A stretch of DNA of 64,000 nt from Hypoxylon rubiginosum. Taxonomy: Eukaryota; Ascomycota; Sordariomycetes; Xylariales; Hypoxylaceae. Below, piece after piece: positions 1 through 12,500 of the stretch. Position numbers and translations under genes: made by a program. The DNA lies in assembly GCA_902806565.1 (NCBI GenBank), contig CADCXA010000009.1:620001-684000 (forward strand). Direction: 5' to 3'. Each line of letters opens with the position of its first letter. Positions within the stretch are counted from its first letter, which is position 1. The notes under the pieces were generated by a model. It was given only the letters and a program-made list of their open reading frames with translations. It made no database searches and was not told the DNA's origin.

Positions 1-1480
1 CACCGAAGAGCTGCGGGTCGAATTGGGCGTTGTTCTGCTGCGACATCCAATCGATGCCGGAGAAGTCCATGGCACTTAGATTGCCGAAGTCTATCCATCT
101 AGTTAGTTGGGTTCATCTTTGATCGAGTACAAATCGAGACTTACGAGACATGTTGTCGGCCGTCAATGCTGGCTGCTCTTCACCAATCGTGGTCAAGGTA
201 TCTACGGGCTTAAAGCCTAGCGGCGACTGCGTCAATGGCTCGGGAGAAGTACCGCACGAGGAGCTGGGTCCCATGTTGGTATTGCCAGTGGACGAGCAAG
301 GCGAACCCGTGTTTGTGCCACTCATGCTGTAATGAGTGGAATCCAAGCTGGTCCTCGAGATGCTGCCACCGAAAGCGCCGTCATAAGGAGACGTCGAAGA
401 CTTGGTCGAAGCATCCTTCGACTGAGAGTCGGAATTGGCACGGCTCTTTGAGGAGGTGGTCGAGTTGGGGCTAGACTGGTCCTTGATCTTGTCTGAGGGG
501 CTGGTAAGGCTATTGGGGCTGTTGCTAGAAGACGACGAGGAGTAAAACGGCGAGGATTTAATGCCATTCATGCTACCGCCCTGAGGTCCTGGGAGGACGC
601 CAAACTTGGGGAATTCGAATTGAAAGTTGACGTCGTTGAGATTCTGTATAGCAGCACTGCCAAACGACTGATTTCGTCGGGCCGCGCCATCCGAGACTGA
701 ACGAGGGGTGCTACCAGTGCCGATGAGCGTCAACTTCTTCTTATACTCGTTTAGCTCCATCGTCAATTTCTCAATCTGGTTACGCAGTTGACTGTTCTCG
801 GAGGTCGTCACAGAGGAAGCTTTCTCAAGTTCCTCCACCTTCGTCTCGAGATCCTTTAAGTGCCTCTCCTTGCGTTCTCGGAACGCGCGCTGTGCCGCGC
901 GATTTTGAGCCTTTCGTTTCTGAATCAACTGTTAGACACCATAGTCTCTTGAGCCGACGACCGAACAGTGACGACTTACCGAGCTAGGCTCATTTGTAAG
1001 TGGCTTGCGGCCAGGCTTCTTGGGAACTTTTCCTTCACCCTCTCGTCTCTTGCCTCCACCATCTTCCAAATCGTCTTCATCATCATCATCTGGATGACTT
1101 CTCTTATCAGGGCTGTCGTTGTCGGGAGAGCTAGCCTTTGAATCATCATCCTTTGAAGGCGAGCCACCGGGGAGGTCCCCAATCATCTTTGCCTGGCCAT
1201 CGTTGGTAAAGTCGAAGTCAAAGCCGCTATCGGGTCCCAAATCGTAGTCGTAATCTAGGTAGGGACTCTCTTGGAGGCCATTGGAGACACCATTTGTGCC
1301 ATTCTGGCTCTGTGCAGGAGACTTGGACAATGAATCAGGCGAGAGAGATAGCGAGCTAGTCGAATTGTTGTTATTGTTGCTGCTGCCCGTCTGGTTGGAG
1401 GTAAGGGCGCGGAAGAGCAGATTCTGCTGCTGAGGTGTGAGGATGAAATTGTGGAGTGCTTGGGAGTGAGCCGACGCCAT
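1..1480 (-). CDS. AP1: AP-1-like bZIP transcription factor (Yap1/Pap1 family), truncated at 3' end by window edge
   Basis: Exons on the minus strand are 1480-980, 928-145 and 90-1 (open at the edge). Introns 979-929 and 144-91 have GTAAGT donors and YAG acceptors and keep frame. The N-terminal exon is Ser/Asn-rich and acidic, ending in a Lys/Arg-rich stretch. The basic region follows directly after the first intron (QKRKAQNRAAQRAFRERKER), with the Q..R..Q.AFRxR pattern of fungal AP-1 factors, then a leucine heptad region with Leu/Ile/Met spacing. The third exon reads MDFSGIDWMSQQ, typical of the region before the C-terminal redox cysteine domain, which lies outside the window. In this family oxidation of cysteines blocks nuclear export, and the factor turns on antioxidant and drug-efflux genes. 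Family assignment is firm; the redox cysteines cannot be checked here. Confidence 0.93.
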
Positions 1481-2379
1481 TGCGACTAGTTTCGGAGCGT
1501 TGAATCAAAGAGATATTTCACAATGAAGTAGATAGCGAGACGGAGAATACTAGGGCTTATGGACTGAATACGTTGGTGAACCCTCTTAATTGGGCGAGTA
1601 GATCAGAGATGCGAGACAATGCTTCCGTCGACGGTGACTTCGGAAGCTGGACAGAGTAGAGTATGGTTCCAAGGCACAGCAACTGCCGCGCTAGAGAGTT
1701 GACGTAGTCCTCGTGGGCCTCGTGGTCTAGATAAGACCTGGCTAGAATATTAGATAGATCTGGCAGTCGACGCTATCCACGATCGGGGCGGACACAATGT
1801 TGTCTTGGATATGGGTATGTGTATGGGTTAGGAAAGAAAAAGATAAAATTTCGCCTCAAGGGTCCTGAGGCTGAGATGGAGGATGGAAAAGGAATGGACA
1901 GTGGCCTCTTCGCTAGGATTCTCTTTCAGACAGAGGGAGTTGATGTAAGATGGTAAGAAACCACACTGCTAGCACCACCCCCTTTCTCCGTTGTCAGGAA
2001 AGGGAACAGCGTGTCAATGTGAGAAGCCTGTGTATGTACGTTAAGGTATGCAAAGAACCGATCTATGAGTTGAATGCGGGTTGAGTGACCGTTTCTCACG
2101 ATGGAAGGAATTCGAGAGAGGGGGGCAGAAGACAGGCAATTTTCCGATTTGTAAGCGCTGGATTGGTAGAAAGGTAGAAGGGGACCCAGCCAAGGTCAAA
2201 GAAGGACTCATTGTGGCGGGGATCCAGTCCTGTCCTTGTATTCGTTATTCGGACATAGCGGACCTCGCAGTCTTTTTCTGTGGCTGATCGCCCTTATGAT
2301 TCCCTTTTTGCTACGTTCACGCCATCCCCAACCGCCTTCTGGCCCTCCTGATGTACCTATAGGTATGCTAGGTATGGTA

Positions 2380-2415
2380 GCTATGCCTGCTATGCCTGCT
2401 ACGCCTGCTATGCGA
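2380..2415 (+). repeat. 9-bp tandem repeat, about 4 units
   Basis: Units read GCTATGCCT, GCTATGCCT, GCTACGCCT and GCTATGCGA. It is a minisatellite-like tract in non-coding DNA. Confidence 0.9.
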
Positions 2416-4351
2416 GGGTAGTAATACCTATCCCTCCTCGGCTTGTCCAGCCAGCCAGCCTGCTGGTATCCACAAAGCTACATAGATAGGGCGCGGCTCG
2501 CTCGATTTTTCGAACGGCGCCTCCTTCGCTCATGCATCTACCTAGTCCATGATAAGTCTATATATGATACTGAGAAGGCAATGTGGACCTGGTTTCAGGT
2601 CTGATGTGGAAGAATACTAGACTTCGACACGAGAGCGTATGAGTGTTCGAGGCAAGCTATGTATTTCAGTTCAGATCCAGCGGCTTTGTACTTGGTAAGG
2701 CCACTGTCGTGAGAATTACCCAATCACCGATCAGATATCCTATGCAAGTTTGGGGGAAGCGGGCACGGCGGGATACAAGTGCGTACATACGGTTAGTTTG
2801 ATAGGCCGAGTCACGCTGTCGGGATTCTATTTAGCCTTGATGTGGGGGTTCAGAGGCGAGTCGTCTCTCATTGTCTACCATTGTTCACCGTCTGAATGAC
2901 ACGATTCCGTCGGAAGTCGGACTCTTAATCATAGGCTCATAGCTGGATGTTGGATGATGAGATGATGACTCTGCCGTCAGCCCTGGTGCCTGGGCCTGTG
3001 CCCGATGGAATCAGTAGGATCGGCACAGGAGTTTCCCAGTTTCCTAGGACGAGTTGCCCTTTTTTCTGGTCACAGGCCAGTCCAGGCCGGAGGGGTGGGA
3101 TACAAAAATCCAAAGTCCTAGAATATAGGTACATAAGAGGGTGTCGTTTCGTAGCATGCTGGCAAGCGAACAGATGCGAACAGATGCTAACAGATACTGA
3201 TAGCGAGATAATTTTATAGCCAGCCCGGTAACATATAGATGGCCCCATCTGACTACGTCTCAACAGTCTGGTGGTTACCAGGTAGAAAGACATGCAATAT
3301 GTACGAGAGCGCTGCTATTCTGTAATCTTCCATATGCGCCTGTAAGCCCTAGGCCGGGGTTTCGACCGGGTAGTGGATGCACGGGCTTTGATGAGAATGA
3401 GATTGCGATATCTGGATATCTGCCGCTGCTCTGATCTTCTTGCAGACCGCGGGGTAAGGCGGACAGTGGAAGACGACAGCAGATTCCAAATTCCCCCAGT
3501 TGATGCCATCTAATCTAGACTACCGTTCGAGGTCCGGAGCTTGTGAAACGACATCGCAGCATCGGCACCATCTGCATATATATGACGGCATGATAAATGC
3601 TGCTTTAAGATGAAAGATAGAAGACACTTGTCCAATAGGATGAAGTAGACGGAAACGACGCAAACTATGCCAAGCTGCAATCCGGAGTAGATGGAGTCTG
3701 AAATAGAGGGTAGCTTTTTGGTAGCTTTGGTTGCTTTGGTTAGCTCTGGATGCTTTGGGTCGTCTAGCAGTTTTGCAACCTCACCCACGCTGCCACGACT
3801 GCACGACTGCACGACCACAACCGACCTTTCTACCCCCTCGAACCATTGAACCATTGAGTTGAAAGGGACCAGATTCAGGAGTTCGCCACATGATTGGTCT
3901 CGAACCTTTCATTAGTAGACTCTGGTGCCTGGACCCACGCAGCTTAATGGAGTAAGAAAGGACGAGGATTGGCACACTAGAATTTTCTGGCAGGGCGAGA
4001 ACTTGGGTCGAGGTCGAGGTCAAAGTCCGAGGTTGAGGTCCAAAGTTGCAAAATAATGAGAAAAAGGCAAAGCGGGATGGGGGAGGAGACGACGAGACCA
4101 TGAGAGGATGAGGCAGTGAATCAAAAGTGAGGAATTGTTGGCATGCAGGCGCACGTGTTGCCATCGTACGAAACTCGGGATAGAACTTCCACTGCGGAAT
4201 TGCCCCTATACCCCTGTAAACCTCCTGTAACCCCCCTGTGAACCGTTAAAACTATAACACTAAACCTTCTGAACCTTGGAACTCTATCGCTGGATAGGGG
4301 GATAAGGTTCCAGCCTGCGTTCACCTGTGGTACCCCGCATCTGATTGAGTT

Positions 4352-4385
4352 GATAGAGTCGATAGAGTCGATAGAGTCGATAGAG
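4352..4385 (+). repeat. 9-bp tandem repeat GATAGAGTC, 3.8 units
   Basis: Three perfect GATAGAGTC units and a partial fourth lie about 490 bp upstream of the BSD-domain gene start. Confidence 0.95.
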
Positions 4386-4873
4386 GGGTGTGTTTGAGGG
4401 AAGAGGGGGAATGAGTTAAGAATTGAAAAGGGGCTAAACCGTATAGAGTAGGTACCCTGGTAGGTACCATTAGAAGAGATAGGTGTAAATGTACCGCCCA
4501 AGCTAAAAACAGCGGTCAGGTACAACAGGCACAATAACTCGAAACATCAGGTGCAACACCTCCTAAAGCCTTCCCGCTATCCATACGTCAATCGGCAGAT
4601 GAACTAACCCAAGACACCTTACGACTTTATGATCAGCCTCGTCACCAACTGGCAACATCGATACGTACCTACTAAACCTCCAACATCCCGATACCGACCC
4701 GACCTCATCCTATTCCAACCAATAGACTAGGTACAAGGCATACCATTATCCTCAACAGCTCTCCCCTGGCTGACACATCCAATCCTCCCTTTCTATAGCG
4801 GAAGAGGGGTCTCGTTCGTCCCCTATCTGATTATTCGATTAGCCTTAAAGACGTCCCATGTCCTGACCGCAAC

Positions 4874-6340
4874 ATGGATCTCGCATACGACCACATAGCT
4901 GAAGAAGCTCTTCCGAAAGATAGCGACAGCACCATCGACGAGAACAGCGTCCAGAATGCAGAGTCCAAGAAACCTGAACACACCATCAACGAGGATCTCC
5001 AGGAAGCCTATCGTGCCTTTTCCAGCAGCACTTGGGGCACGTGGCTCGGTGGCCACGTTGGCAACGTGATCAAGCAGGTATGTCGATCACCGGGGAAATT
5101 ATATAGAATTATCGAATGACATTGCTATCGTGAACAGGGCGAGTCCGTGTACAGAGAAGCACAGCAAGAAGTTACCTCGCTCGGTGCAGACGCCTCCAGA
5201 GGCTTAGCGAGTCTCCGCGCGCGAGCCCTCTCGCTGAGGACAGCGGTTCCCCCTACGCCGGAACAAACCGCACGGCAACCTGGTGACAAGGAGAAGGAGA
5301 AGGATGCCGAGACTACCCCGACCACAGCGAAGGCCGGTACCTCCGACGAAGCTGCTAAGGAATCCGAGACCGTCATATCGCGACTGAGGGCCGAGGCTGC
5401 GAAGCGGCTGAAAGATATCCAGCGTGCCGAAGACGCCGCCGACGAAGCCCTCCTGAAGTTCGGCGGAAACGTCCGAAATTTCTTCCGCGACGCTATCATC
5501 GTCAAGCCCGGCACCGAGTCCGAAGATGCTGGCACTCGCCGTTTCGAGAGTAAGGATGACTCGGGGAAACGGGTGATTCACGCCTCGCGATACGATGCCC
5601 AACTTCACGTTCTTCACACGACCGAAAAGAGCTTCACTGAAGATCCTGCCACCGCTGAATTTGCCACGTGGGCGAAAGGTTTCGACGCCGAGAAGAAGAC
5701 GGAGGATATCAGTACCGACTTGGCCAAATATCCGGAACTACGAGCGAACATGGAGAAATTGGTACCTAGCAAGATCTCTTATGCTGATTTCTGGAAACGA
5801 TACTATTTCCTTCGACACAGTATAGAGACGGCCGAAGCACGTCGCCGCGATCTATTGAAGGGTATGTTTACTTTCTAAATTTTTTTTTTGCCCACGTATC
5901 GTGGTTTAGACCTAACTAACTGCTATGTAGCCGCATCTGCTGAAGAAGAAATTGGATGGGGCGAGGAATCTTCCGAGGAGGAGTCTGATGAAGAATCCGA
6001 AGAGGAGGCAGCGCCGGCCAAGCCAGTAGAGAAAGTCAAGAGGCCAGGCTCTACTGGATCCTCTACCACGATTCATCAGCCAACTGTAGCTGCAGCTGCT
6101 CCTGTTCCTGCAGCTGCTCCTGCTTCTGACAAAACCCTCCTCAAGCCATCCGAACCTCGCAAATCTAACGATGAGAAGTCCCAGGCGGACAGTGACACCA
6201 GTTATGACCTTGTCGGTGCGGCATCTGGAAACCCGAGCCAGGCTCCAAATAGCCCCAAGGAATCTCGGAAAGCAGAGGATAGCGACGAAGATAGCGATGA
6301 GGATAGCGAGGAGGACAGTGACGACGAAGAGTGGGAGTGA
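4874..6340 (+). CDS. BSD domain-containing protein (Dos2-like)
   Basis: Exons 4874-5077, 5138-5861 and 5931-6340 join in frame to give 445 residues. The donors are GTATGT and GTATG, the acceptors CAG and TAG. The BSD domain is near residues 260-310: a helix-rich segment ending in an aromatic-rich DFWKRYYFLRHSI, which carries the FW pair that defines the family. The N-terminal part has a SSTWGTWLGG motif like that of BSD proteins related to yeast Dos2 and human BSDC1. The middle is Lys/Glu-rich, probably coiled coil. The C-terminus, after about residue 310, is disordered, with Glu/Asp/Ser blocks and an Ala/Pro linker. The function of this subfamily is poorly known, so no precise role is claimed. 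Confidence 0.87.
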
Positions 6341-6581
6341 GAATGTTGCGTAGAAGTTGACTTGGTCGATCCGCTATTGTCGTTCAGATTTTGGAGTTCC
6401 TACCGGCGTCGGTTGGTATTGGATGGCTTTTTTTTCAAACGCATGATATTTCCCGCTTTGCTGCTCTGTATATCTCTTCAAGCACATTTGATTGCAAATT
6501 GTGTGATGCCATCTGCTCGCGACCCTATTACCTTTCTAGAGTTTTGCAATTTTTTTCATATTTTGCATAACTACGTCCCGC

Positions 6582-7287
6582 TCAACGCTTCTTTCGCGTA
6601 ACTTTGGTGAAACCGTCTTCGTCCACTTCAGGAGGTGGCCGCTCTTTCGTCGCGGCAACTAAGGCGGGAGCTTCGTCCATCTGGACATCTTCGTCCTCCT
6701 CGCTACCTTCGTCGTCTTCATCATCATCAGCACTCTCCCAGTCGGTTTCCTGGTCGCCACCGTCCTCGACCTGGACCTGGACCGTCTTGCCCTTCGTAGC
6801 GAGCCACCGGCGGCGGAGCTCGTCGACGAACTCGAAGCTGCCGGCGGCGCACTGGGCGCGGGCCTTGAGGACGCGCTCGGCGACCTCGACCTCGGAGTCG
6901 TCGTCGACGTTGGTCTCGAACTCGTCCCACATGACCTGCAGGAGGGTGGCCTCGACGTCGTCGGCGACGGGATCCTGCGGCGGCGGTTTCTGGGAGGAAG
7001 AGGGCTTGCGCGGCTTGGCCAGGTCGACGAAGGACGGGAACATGTCGACGATAGCGCCGGCGAACCAGTCGCGCTTGTCCTCGGACGAGGGCCCGCCGAG
7101 GCTGTTCTGCACGGCGACCGTGAGGGACAGCCACAGGTGCAGCGAGATGGCTACGCCCTGCTCGAACTGCTGCTGGCGGGTTTCTGCGATTTCATTTTTG
7201 GTAAGTAACCTACATAGGTATTTGGTATGTATTTTATTTATAGATTAAATACGTACCAGGCGAGGGATCTGCTTGCGTAGACGCCAT
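6582..7287 (-). CDS. TSR2: pre-rRNA processing protein TSR2 (eS26 escort)
   Basis: Exon 1 is 7287-7257 (only 31 nt) and exon 2 is 7183-6582, joined across a 73-nt intron (GTACGT..GCAG) to give 210 residues. The body starts with FEQGVAISLHLW, includes DWFAGAIVDMFP and has the conserved acidic DxxE segment VMWDEFETNVDD. It ends with a long Asp/Glu tract and a basic tail. In yeast, Tsr2 takes ribosomal protein eS26 from importin in the nucleus and delivers it to pre-40S particles; the acidic C-terminus is needed for that. The gene is divergent from the hydrolase gene starting at 7933 and convergent with the BSD gene, 241 bp from its stop. Confidence 0.93.
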
Positions 7288-7932
7288 TTTGCAAGGGACA
7301 AGTGGGCTGCTATACTGACGATATATGCTGAACCCTGGACGTCGCATTGAATGGTGGAGGGGCATTTTGCGCCTTGGTAAAATTGAATTTCTTCAATGTC
7401 CATCATTTCTGCCGTGCCCCACCGCCCCAGCCCGCCATGCACTTTCGCAAATGCGTCTAATGGGGTTTCATACTCTTAGATCCACGCTAACCCGTGAGGG
7501 TATAGTCATCGCCCCTTGGATGAACTATTGGTCAAAAGCTAACCCGTTCCAGCGTGTTCCGGGGTCGGATTCGTTAAATGAGCAGAGGCGATGACATCAC
7601 TGAATATAGCCAGTAAAATTGCAAAGTAGCTCCAGCGCTGCCGCTGCCACTGCCACTCTAGCAGTCTAGTCTCTCGCCCAGTTGCATAGCTCGCCAGCTT
7701 TTGCCCATTGACATTCGCCTGGGCTGGAATCAAGGTTGTTCACATTCCTACCCTTCCAGTCTTTCCCAGCCTCCAGCTCTGTTACCCAACTTCGCGGGTG
7801 TTACATTACTTTGCTTTGCTTTGCTATCCAGTACTGCCAATGCCTCGATTCTATCTTCAAAAGAGCTAACCTGCCTTTCAAGCTTCGTGATAATTATATG
7901 TATTTTACCCTGTATAACCTAGACTGGTAGCC
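7288..7932. promoter_or_regulatory. divergent intergenic region between TSR2 and the hydrolase gene
   Basis: This 645-bp stretch separates two divergent start codons. It has CT-rich tracts towards the hydrolase side (about 7740-7850), as is common in fungal leaders. No specific factor site or RNA gene was recognised. Confidence 0.5.
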
Positions 7933-10900
7933 ATGAATACAGCTACGGTTTCTATGGCGGTTACGCCAACCGTCTTGTCAACTTTCTTGTCTCACGTACG
8001 TATCCCATCGTTAATGGACCCAATAATCCCAATGGGATTCCGTCCTCCCGTCTAATACCTTTCCTTATCCATTGCGGTCGTTTAAAAGCTTCTGATGTGG
8101 CAGAACTGCGCTCCTGTACAAGGTCATGTCTGTTGTTTGCCTTTCACTAGAAGCTTGGCTGCTTATGATTGCTGTCGCCCAAGAGTTACTGTGTAGAGTT
8201 TGTGCTAAGACGGGGTGTGGTGATACTGTAGTACCTTAATCGCAAACCGCTACGCGAGCGTCCTACCGCTCATCTCTCGTACGACGAAGGGTTGCACCTC
8301 ATTCGATCGTTCCTCACGTTCGCCTCACATCACACCGTTGAGGACGTACAGGCCTTTACCGCGCAGTGGGTTCCACATCCGCAATGGGTCAAGGTAGACC
8401 AGGTCGAGATCCCCGAGACCCAGCTTACGAAAGCTGCCGATGCTCTCCAGGCACAGCTAGGTCCAGACGGCATCAGAAAAGTCGGCGGCAGGAATTGGTG
8501 GCAGTGGCGGAAGCCCGGCAGCTCGCTCAAGGCGGAATGGATCGAGATGAAGTCCGACTACCATGAGCGTAAGAGAGCCGGTGATCCGGGAAAGAGGGTC
8601 ATGCTCTACGTTCATGGAGGTGGCTACTACTTTGGTAGTGTTGATGAGCATCGATACCAGATGCAACGACATGCCCGGAAGCTCAAGGCCAGAGTATTCG
8701 CTCCTGAATATCGACTGGCTCCCCAGTTCCCCTTTCCATGTGGGCTTCAGGATTGCTTGGCGGCATATTTGTATCTTCTCGAAAAGCAAGATCCCACCAC
8801 AATCATCCTAGCTGGAGACTCAGCCGGAGGCGGCATGGTCGTGAGCTTGCTGGTTACGATGAGGGATAGGGGTATCCCTCTCCCTGCTGGTGCTATTCTC
8901 ATTAGTCCCTGGGTCGACCTGACGCACTCGTTTCCTAGCCTTTCTGGAGAGTGTCCTCTAGACTATATTCCTCAGAACGGCTTTCACCATAAGCCTTCCA
9001 AGGCGTGGCCTCCCTTAAATGCGGACGAATACGCGTTGTTGAGGGAGCAGATAGCCAGGAACACTAAACTAGGCCATACCAAATTGATGAAGCCCGCCTC
9101 GGTAGAAATGCAACAACTTCCTCAAGACCTTGCTCAATTGAATGCGTCGGAATCCGTAGACGGTGAAATGAGCAGTCTTGCTGAAACAGCATACATCTCA
9201 GTCAATATTGACGGGAAAGAGGTCAAGCTCAAGGACCAAATCCAGGTATGCGATACCGAATGAACCCTAGAAGACACCGGCTAATATTCTCCTAGCTGTA
9301 TACGACTAATGAACTCTTGTCGCATCCTATGGTCAGCCCTGTTCTGCAGCCATCCCTTGGTGGGCTACCACCCCTACTTATCATGACTGGTGGCGGGGAG
9401 ATTCTCCGAGACGAACAGATATATCTGGCACACAAATGTGCCAATCCAACTAAATACCCGCCCCCAGAATCATCTATGCATGAGTCGGCGCAAGAGCAGG
9501 TAGCCCGCTTCAAGCCCACTGATGTGCAGCTTCAGGTCTGGGACGATCTCTGCCACGTTGCCCCGACTCTGAGTTTCACCCACCCAGCGAAGTTCATGTA
9601 TCGCTCAATAGCTCAATTCGGTGCTTGGGCCTTGGCTAGAGCCCAAAAGACTGATATTGAAATCCAGGATGACGACTCAATCTCAGTCATTTCTGGCTCG
9701 AGCTCGAGTTCTGAAGGCAGTAACAGGGCTGCCAAAAAGCATGCCAAATTTGATGGACCTATTAAGTCTGAGGTGGGAAGGGCTGGGGATCCTTTGCCGC
9801 CCTTCAAAAACCACATGATTCGCCAGCAGGTGAACCGTCATGGAGTTATCAGCCCCTTGCCGGCCGCTTCCGAACTGCCTAGCTGTAAGATTGACCGGAA
9901 CGACATTGGCGTCGTCAAAGAAACTCCAGTGCGAAGGTGGCTTGAAACGCGCTCGCAATGGGATAAACGCTACGGCAGCATTCGTGCCAGGATCCACAAA
10001 CAGCGACTGAAGGAGATGATCGCAGGGTATGTAGGTTTTGACGGAGAGACACCACCTCCTGCTTCTCTCGCCAGCAGACGCAAGCCAGGCGAGGACCTTA
10101 AAGAAAAGAAGAAGACTAAGAGCATGGGTCTCGCCCTTTGGTCTCTCTGGGGCTCTAAGCACGACGAGGCTACCGTACTCAGAGAACAAGGGGCGGACAA
10201 AACACCGGAAGTCAAGGCAACTACTATAGGAGACGGACATGGAGCCCGTTCGCCATCCGATCTCCAAAGACAGGCGGAGCAAGTTGCCAGGAGACATCTT
10301 CAGGCTAGTCGAAGCCGATCAAGGACAAAGGTAGTTAAGTATGAGCAGCAGATCTCAGATGACGAAGCCGATGAGAATTATCCGGCCTCGGTACTTGCAG
10401 CTAAGAGGGAAGAGAAAGCAAAACAAGCCGAATTGGCACCACCCTCCCCTGGGAGCAATTTGCTCACACCGGACTACCAACCCGAGACGGGCGTCACGGG
10501 CAAACGGCCCGTTGTTGGTGGCATCGCCGTACCGTTTAGCCTCGACAGGGAAGCGGATACAGCCAGCATGATCACGTTGACATCTATGGCGGATCACGTG
10601 GGCCGAGTGGCAAGTCCGCTACCATTGACTCCGAGGGCCGATGCCACGACCGCTACTAGTGCTGCTGCTGTGGCCGCCGTGAGTGGGAAAGCAAGGGATG
10701 AAGTCATAGACCCGGAAGCCGTCAAGGAGCAGAATCCCGCGGCTGCGGGGCCTTCTCAATCCGTGCCGACTCGGGATGAAAATGCTCGATCCGATTACTT
10801 CGGCAAGGTAGACGGCTTTGAGACACCCAGAGCTGCGAGCCCGGGGGCCACGCCAATTGCCAGTAACGGCAACGCGAAGGGGAACAGCACGGCGACGACA

Positions 10901-10996
10901 CCGCTGCTTACCGTCGGCGGAACTGCCTCGGGCACAGAGCGGCCTCCGCTGGAGACGTTCGTTACAGCGCAAGAGGATCTACCTGTGGTAAAATGA
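7933..10996 (+). CDS. alpha/beta hydrolase-3 fold protein (hormone-sensitive-lipase-like) with long C-terminal extension
   Basis: Exons 7933-7995, 8232-9245 and 9296-10996 keep phase 0 at both joins and give 925 residues. The oxyanion-hole motif HGGG is at about residue 149, the nucleophile motif GDSAGG has Ser near 218, and the likely acid and base are Asp398 (in ILRDEQIYLAHK) and His446 (in DDLCHVAPT). All three catalytic residues are therefore present. The first exon (21 codons) rests on a good GTACGT donor and the continuous LSHYLNRKPL join; the 236-nt intron after it is long for this window. After about residue 480 the protein turns Lys/Ser/Pro-rich and looks disordered for more than 400 residues. 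The fold and active site are clear, but the substrate (a lipid or steryl ester is likely) is not. Confidence 0.86.
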
Positions 10997-11513
10997 TAAC
11001 AGGTACATAGGAGCCTCGCTCAAGATTTTGGATAACCGGGGGGTTTCAACGGGGAGAAGGGGGGACAACAATATACCCAATTCGATTTCATTTGTCAAGG
11101 TTTTGAATAGCGTGTTCCTTTTGGATTATTTTTATTTATTTATCTTTTCATACATCTATACCCTCGCTAGTATAGTATACCTTTTCAGTATTAAGAAAAT
11201 TGACATATTCTAATACGATGGTCTCGAATTTGAATTCGTGATGATGTATTTCGTTAGGGTTATATATGAGTTGTACATAGTTAATATTTTGATACAATTA
11301 TATATCGGAACCAATGCCTTCGATTATGGGCTTCGTATTCCGACCGCGCCAGGGGAAGGTGACGGTTTCGAAGCGGGATGTTAGATCATGGCTGTTTGAT
11401 GTTGATTCCATCTCAAGCCATGGATGAATGCCGACACATTCCTCGCTACTCATTCGCCTATGTAGTATTTCAACGGTGTTTCTGACTTATTTCAAGACGG
11501 TAGATTAGATGCC
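10997..11513. other. intergenic region between convergent genes
   Basis: It is AT-rich DNA between the stop codons of the hydrolase (+) and mL41 (-). It probably carries both 3' untranslated regions. No gene or RNA was seen. Confidence 0.6.
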
Positions 11514-11996
11514 TTAATCGAACCCGTTCTCCGCCTTCCACCTATCCAAATATAACTCCGGGCTCTTAGGTCCCTTGGCGTAACCCTCGTACCGCCCTCT
11601 CGTCGGGGGCACTTTGTTCGTCACGAAAGGTGTCAACTAGCGTATCAGTCCTACATTAGCATCTCTTCCCAAAAAAACGCAATCAGACATAACAAGCAAC
11701 TCAAGAGGTCATCGTGACGATTCCCCCTCCCTTCTCTATAGCTGCCCTCAAATGCGCTTGCTGCACCATCACTCGTCACAGTGACAAAAGGAAGAGAAAG
11801 AGAATACCTTGAACGTATCGAGGCCGGCGGGCACGACGTAGGTGCGCACCTTGGCCCAGTCGATGAGGTAGCCGCCGAACTTGGTATGCTGGCCCACGCT
11901 GCCGGTCCGCGTGCCCTTGTAGAAGCCCTTCTTGATGTCCTTGGTCGTCAGCGGCAGCTTGCGGTACCGCTTCAGGAGCGCCTGCGTCGGCTGCAT
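11514..11996 (-). CDS. MRPL27: mitochondrial large-subunit ribosomal protein mL41 (MRPL27)
   Basis: Exon 1 is 11996-11808 and exon 2 is 11636-11514, joined in phase 0 across a 171-nt intron with a TGCTAATG branch site, giving 103 residues. The start is the ATG of [19 protein letters not shown]; upstream in-frame codons do not resemble the family. The hallmark segments [19 protein letters not shown] and [22 protein letters not shown] are present, followed by [20 protein letters not shown]. The length matches fungal mL41. The protein is a structural component of the mitochondrial 54S subunit. It is divergent from UTP14, with 504 bp between the start codons. Confidence 0.95.
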
Positions 11997-12500
11997 CGTC
12001 GCGGGCGAAGTCCTTTTTCTCTCTCTTCCTGATGACTCGTGGTGTTCTTGTCTTTTATGAGGTGCGGTTTGGACTGGACCAATTGTTGGTATATGGGCGG
12101 ATTGGTTGATGCTGGTATCCCTCGCCTCCGATGCCCAGTTAACCAATCTAGATGTGAAAGTTGTTCTTGCCGGTGCTCGATGTCGGCGCTTGGTTTAGCC
12201 TAAGGTCGCGATCTTGAAAATCGGCGGCTTGAGTGGGTCAGGTACTTTAAGTCCTTATCGATAACACAAATTTTAGTCTACCAGGACCCTGGGAGCGGGA
12301 GCTCCCCCACTAAACCTACTGGCAGAAAAAAAAGTCAAGATACCGCCTTTATTTCTATGTGCCTTATATGCTGTCTTTCCATGAAATTTAGCGATTCTAA
12401 GCTCAGATCAAATCTTGACTTGCGGGGTTGAATGAAAATTTACGGATACACGTTAATTCCTCGAAGAAAATAAGAGAATAATCGCTCCATTCCCTCCAGC
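11997..12500. promoter_or_regulatory. bidirectional promoter region of mL41 and UTP14
   Basis: This 504-bp segment holds the palindrome TTATCGATAA at 12255-12264 and a TGAAAATTT element at 12433-12441. The latter resembles the RRPE motif known from yeast ribosome-biogenesis promoters. Both genes serve ribosome production, so shared control is plausible but not shown. Confidence 0.55.
12255..12264. promoter_or_regulatory. palindromic element TTATCGATAA, copy 1
   Basis: This perfect 10-bp palindrome lies 237 bp upstream of the UTP14 ATG and 259 bp upstream of the mL41 ATG. The same 10-mer recurs upstream of GPATCH1 at 18318-18327. A factor-binding role is inferred from recurrence and position. 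Confidence 0.45.

Larger units (their letters stand above)
1481..4873. other. intergenic region without a supported gene
   Basis: It contains the upstream region of the AP-1 gene and the upstream region of the BSD-domain gene. Open frames here (up to about 137 codons, minus strand 3.3-4.5 kb) have low-complexity or unfamiliar translations, no linked exons and no recognisable domain, so none is called. Short tandem repeats lie at 2380-2415 and 4352-4385, and GCTTTGGT-like repetition lies near 3714-3760. Confidence 0.6.

Noticed and set aside
3315..4534. Series of minus-strand frames that could be exons of one gene
   Set aside because: The translations are low-complexity or contain repeat-derived SIDSIDSI; no splice chain or recognised domain.
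6604..7248. 214-codon plus-strand Ser/Thr-rich frame opposite TSR2
   Set aside because: It is the complement of acidic and polar TSR2 codons; TSR2 on the minus strand has full family support.
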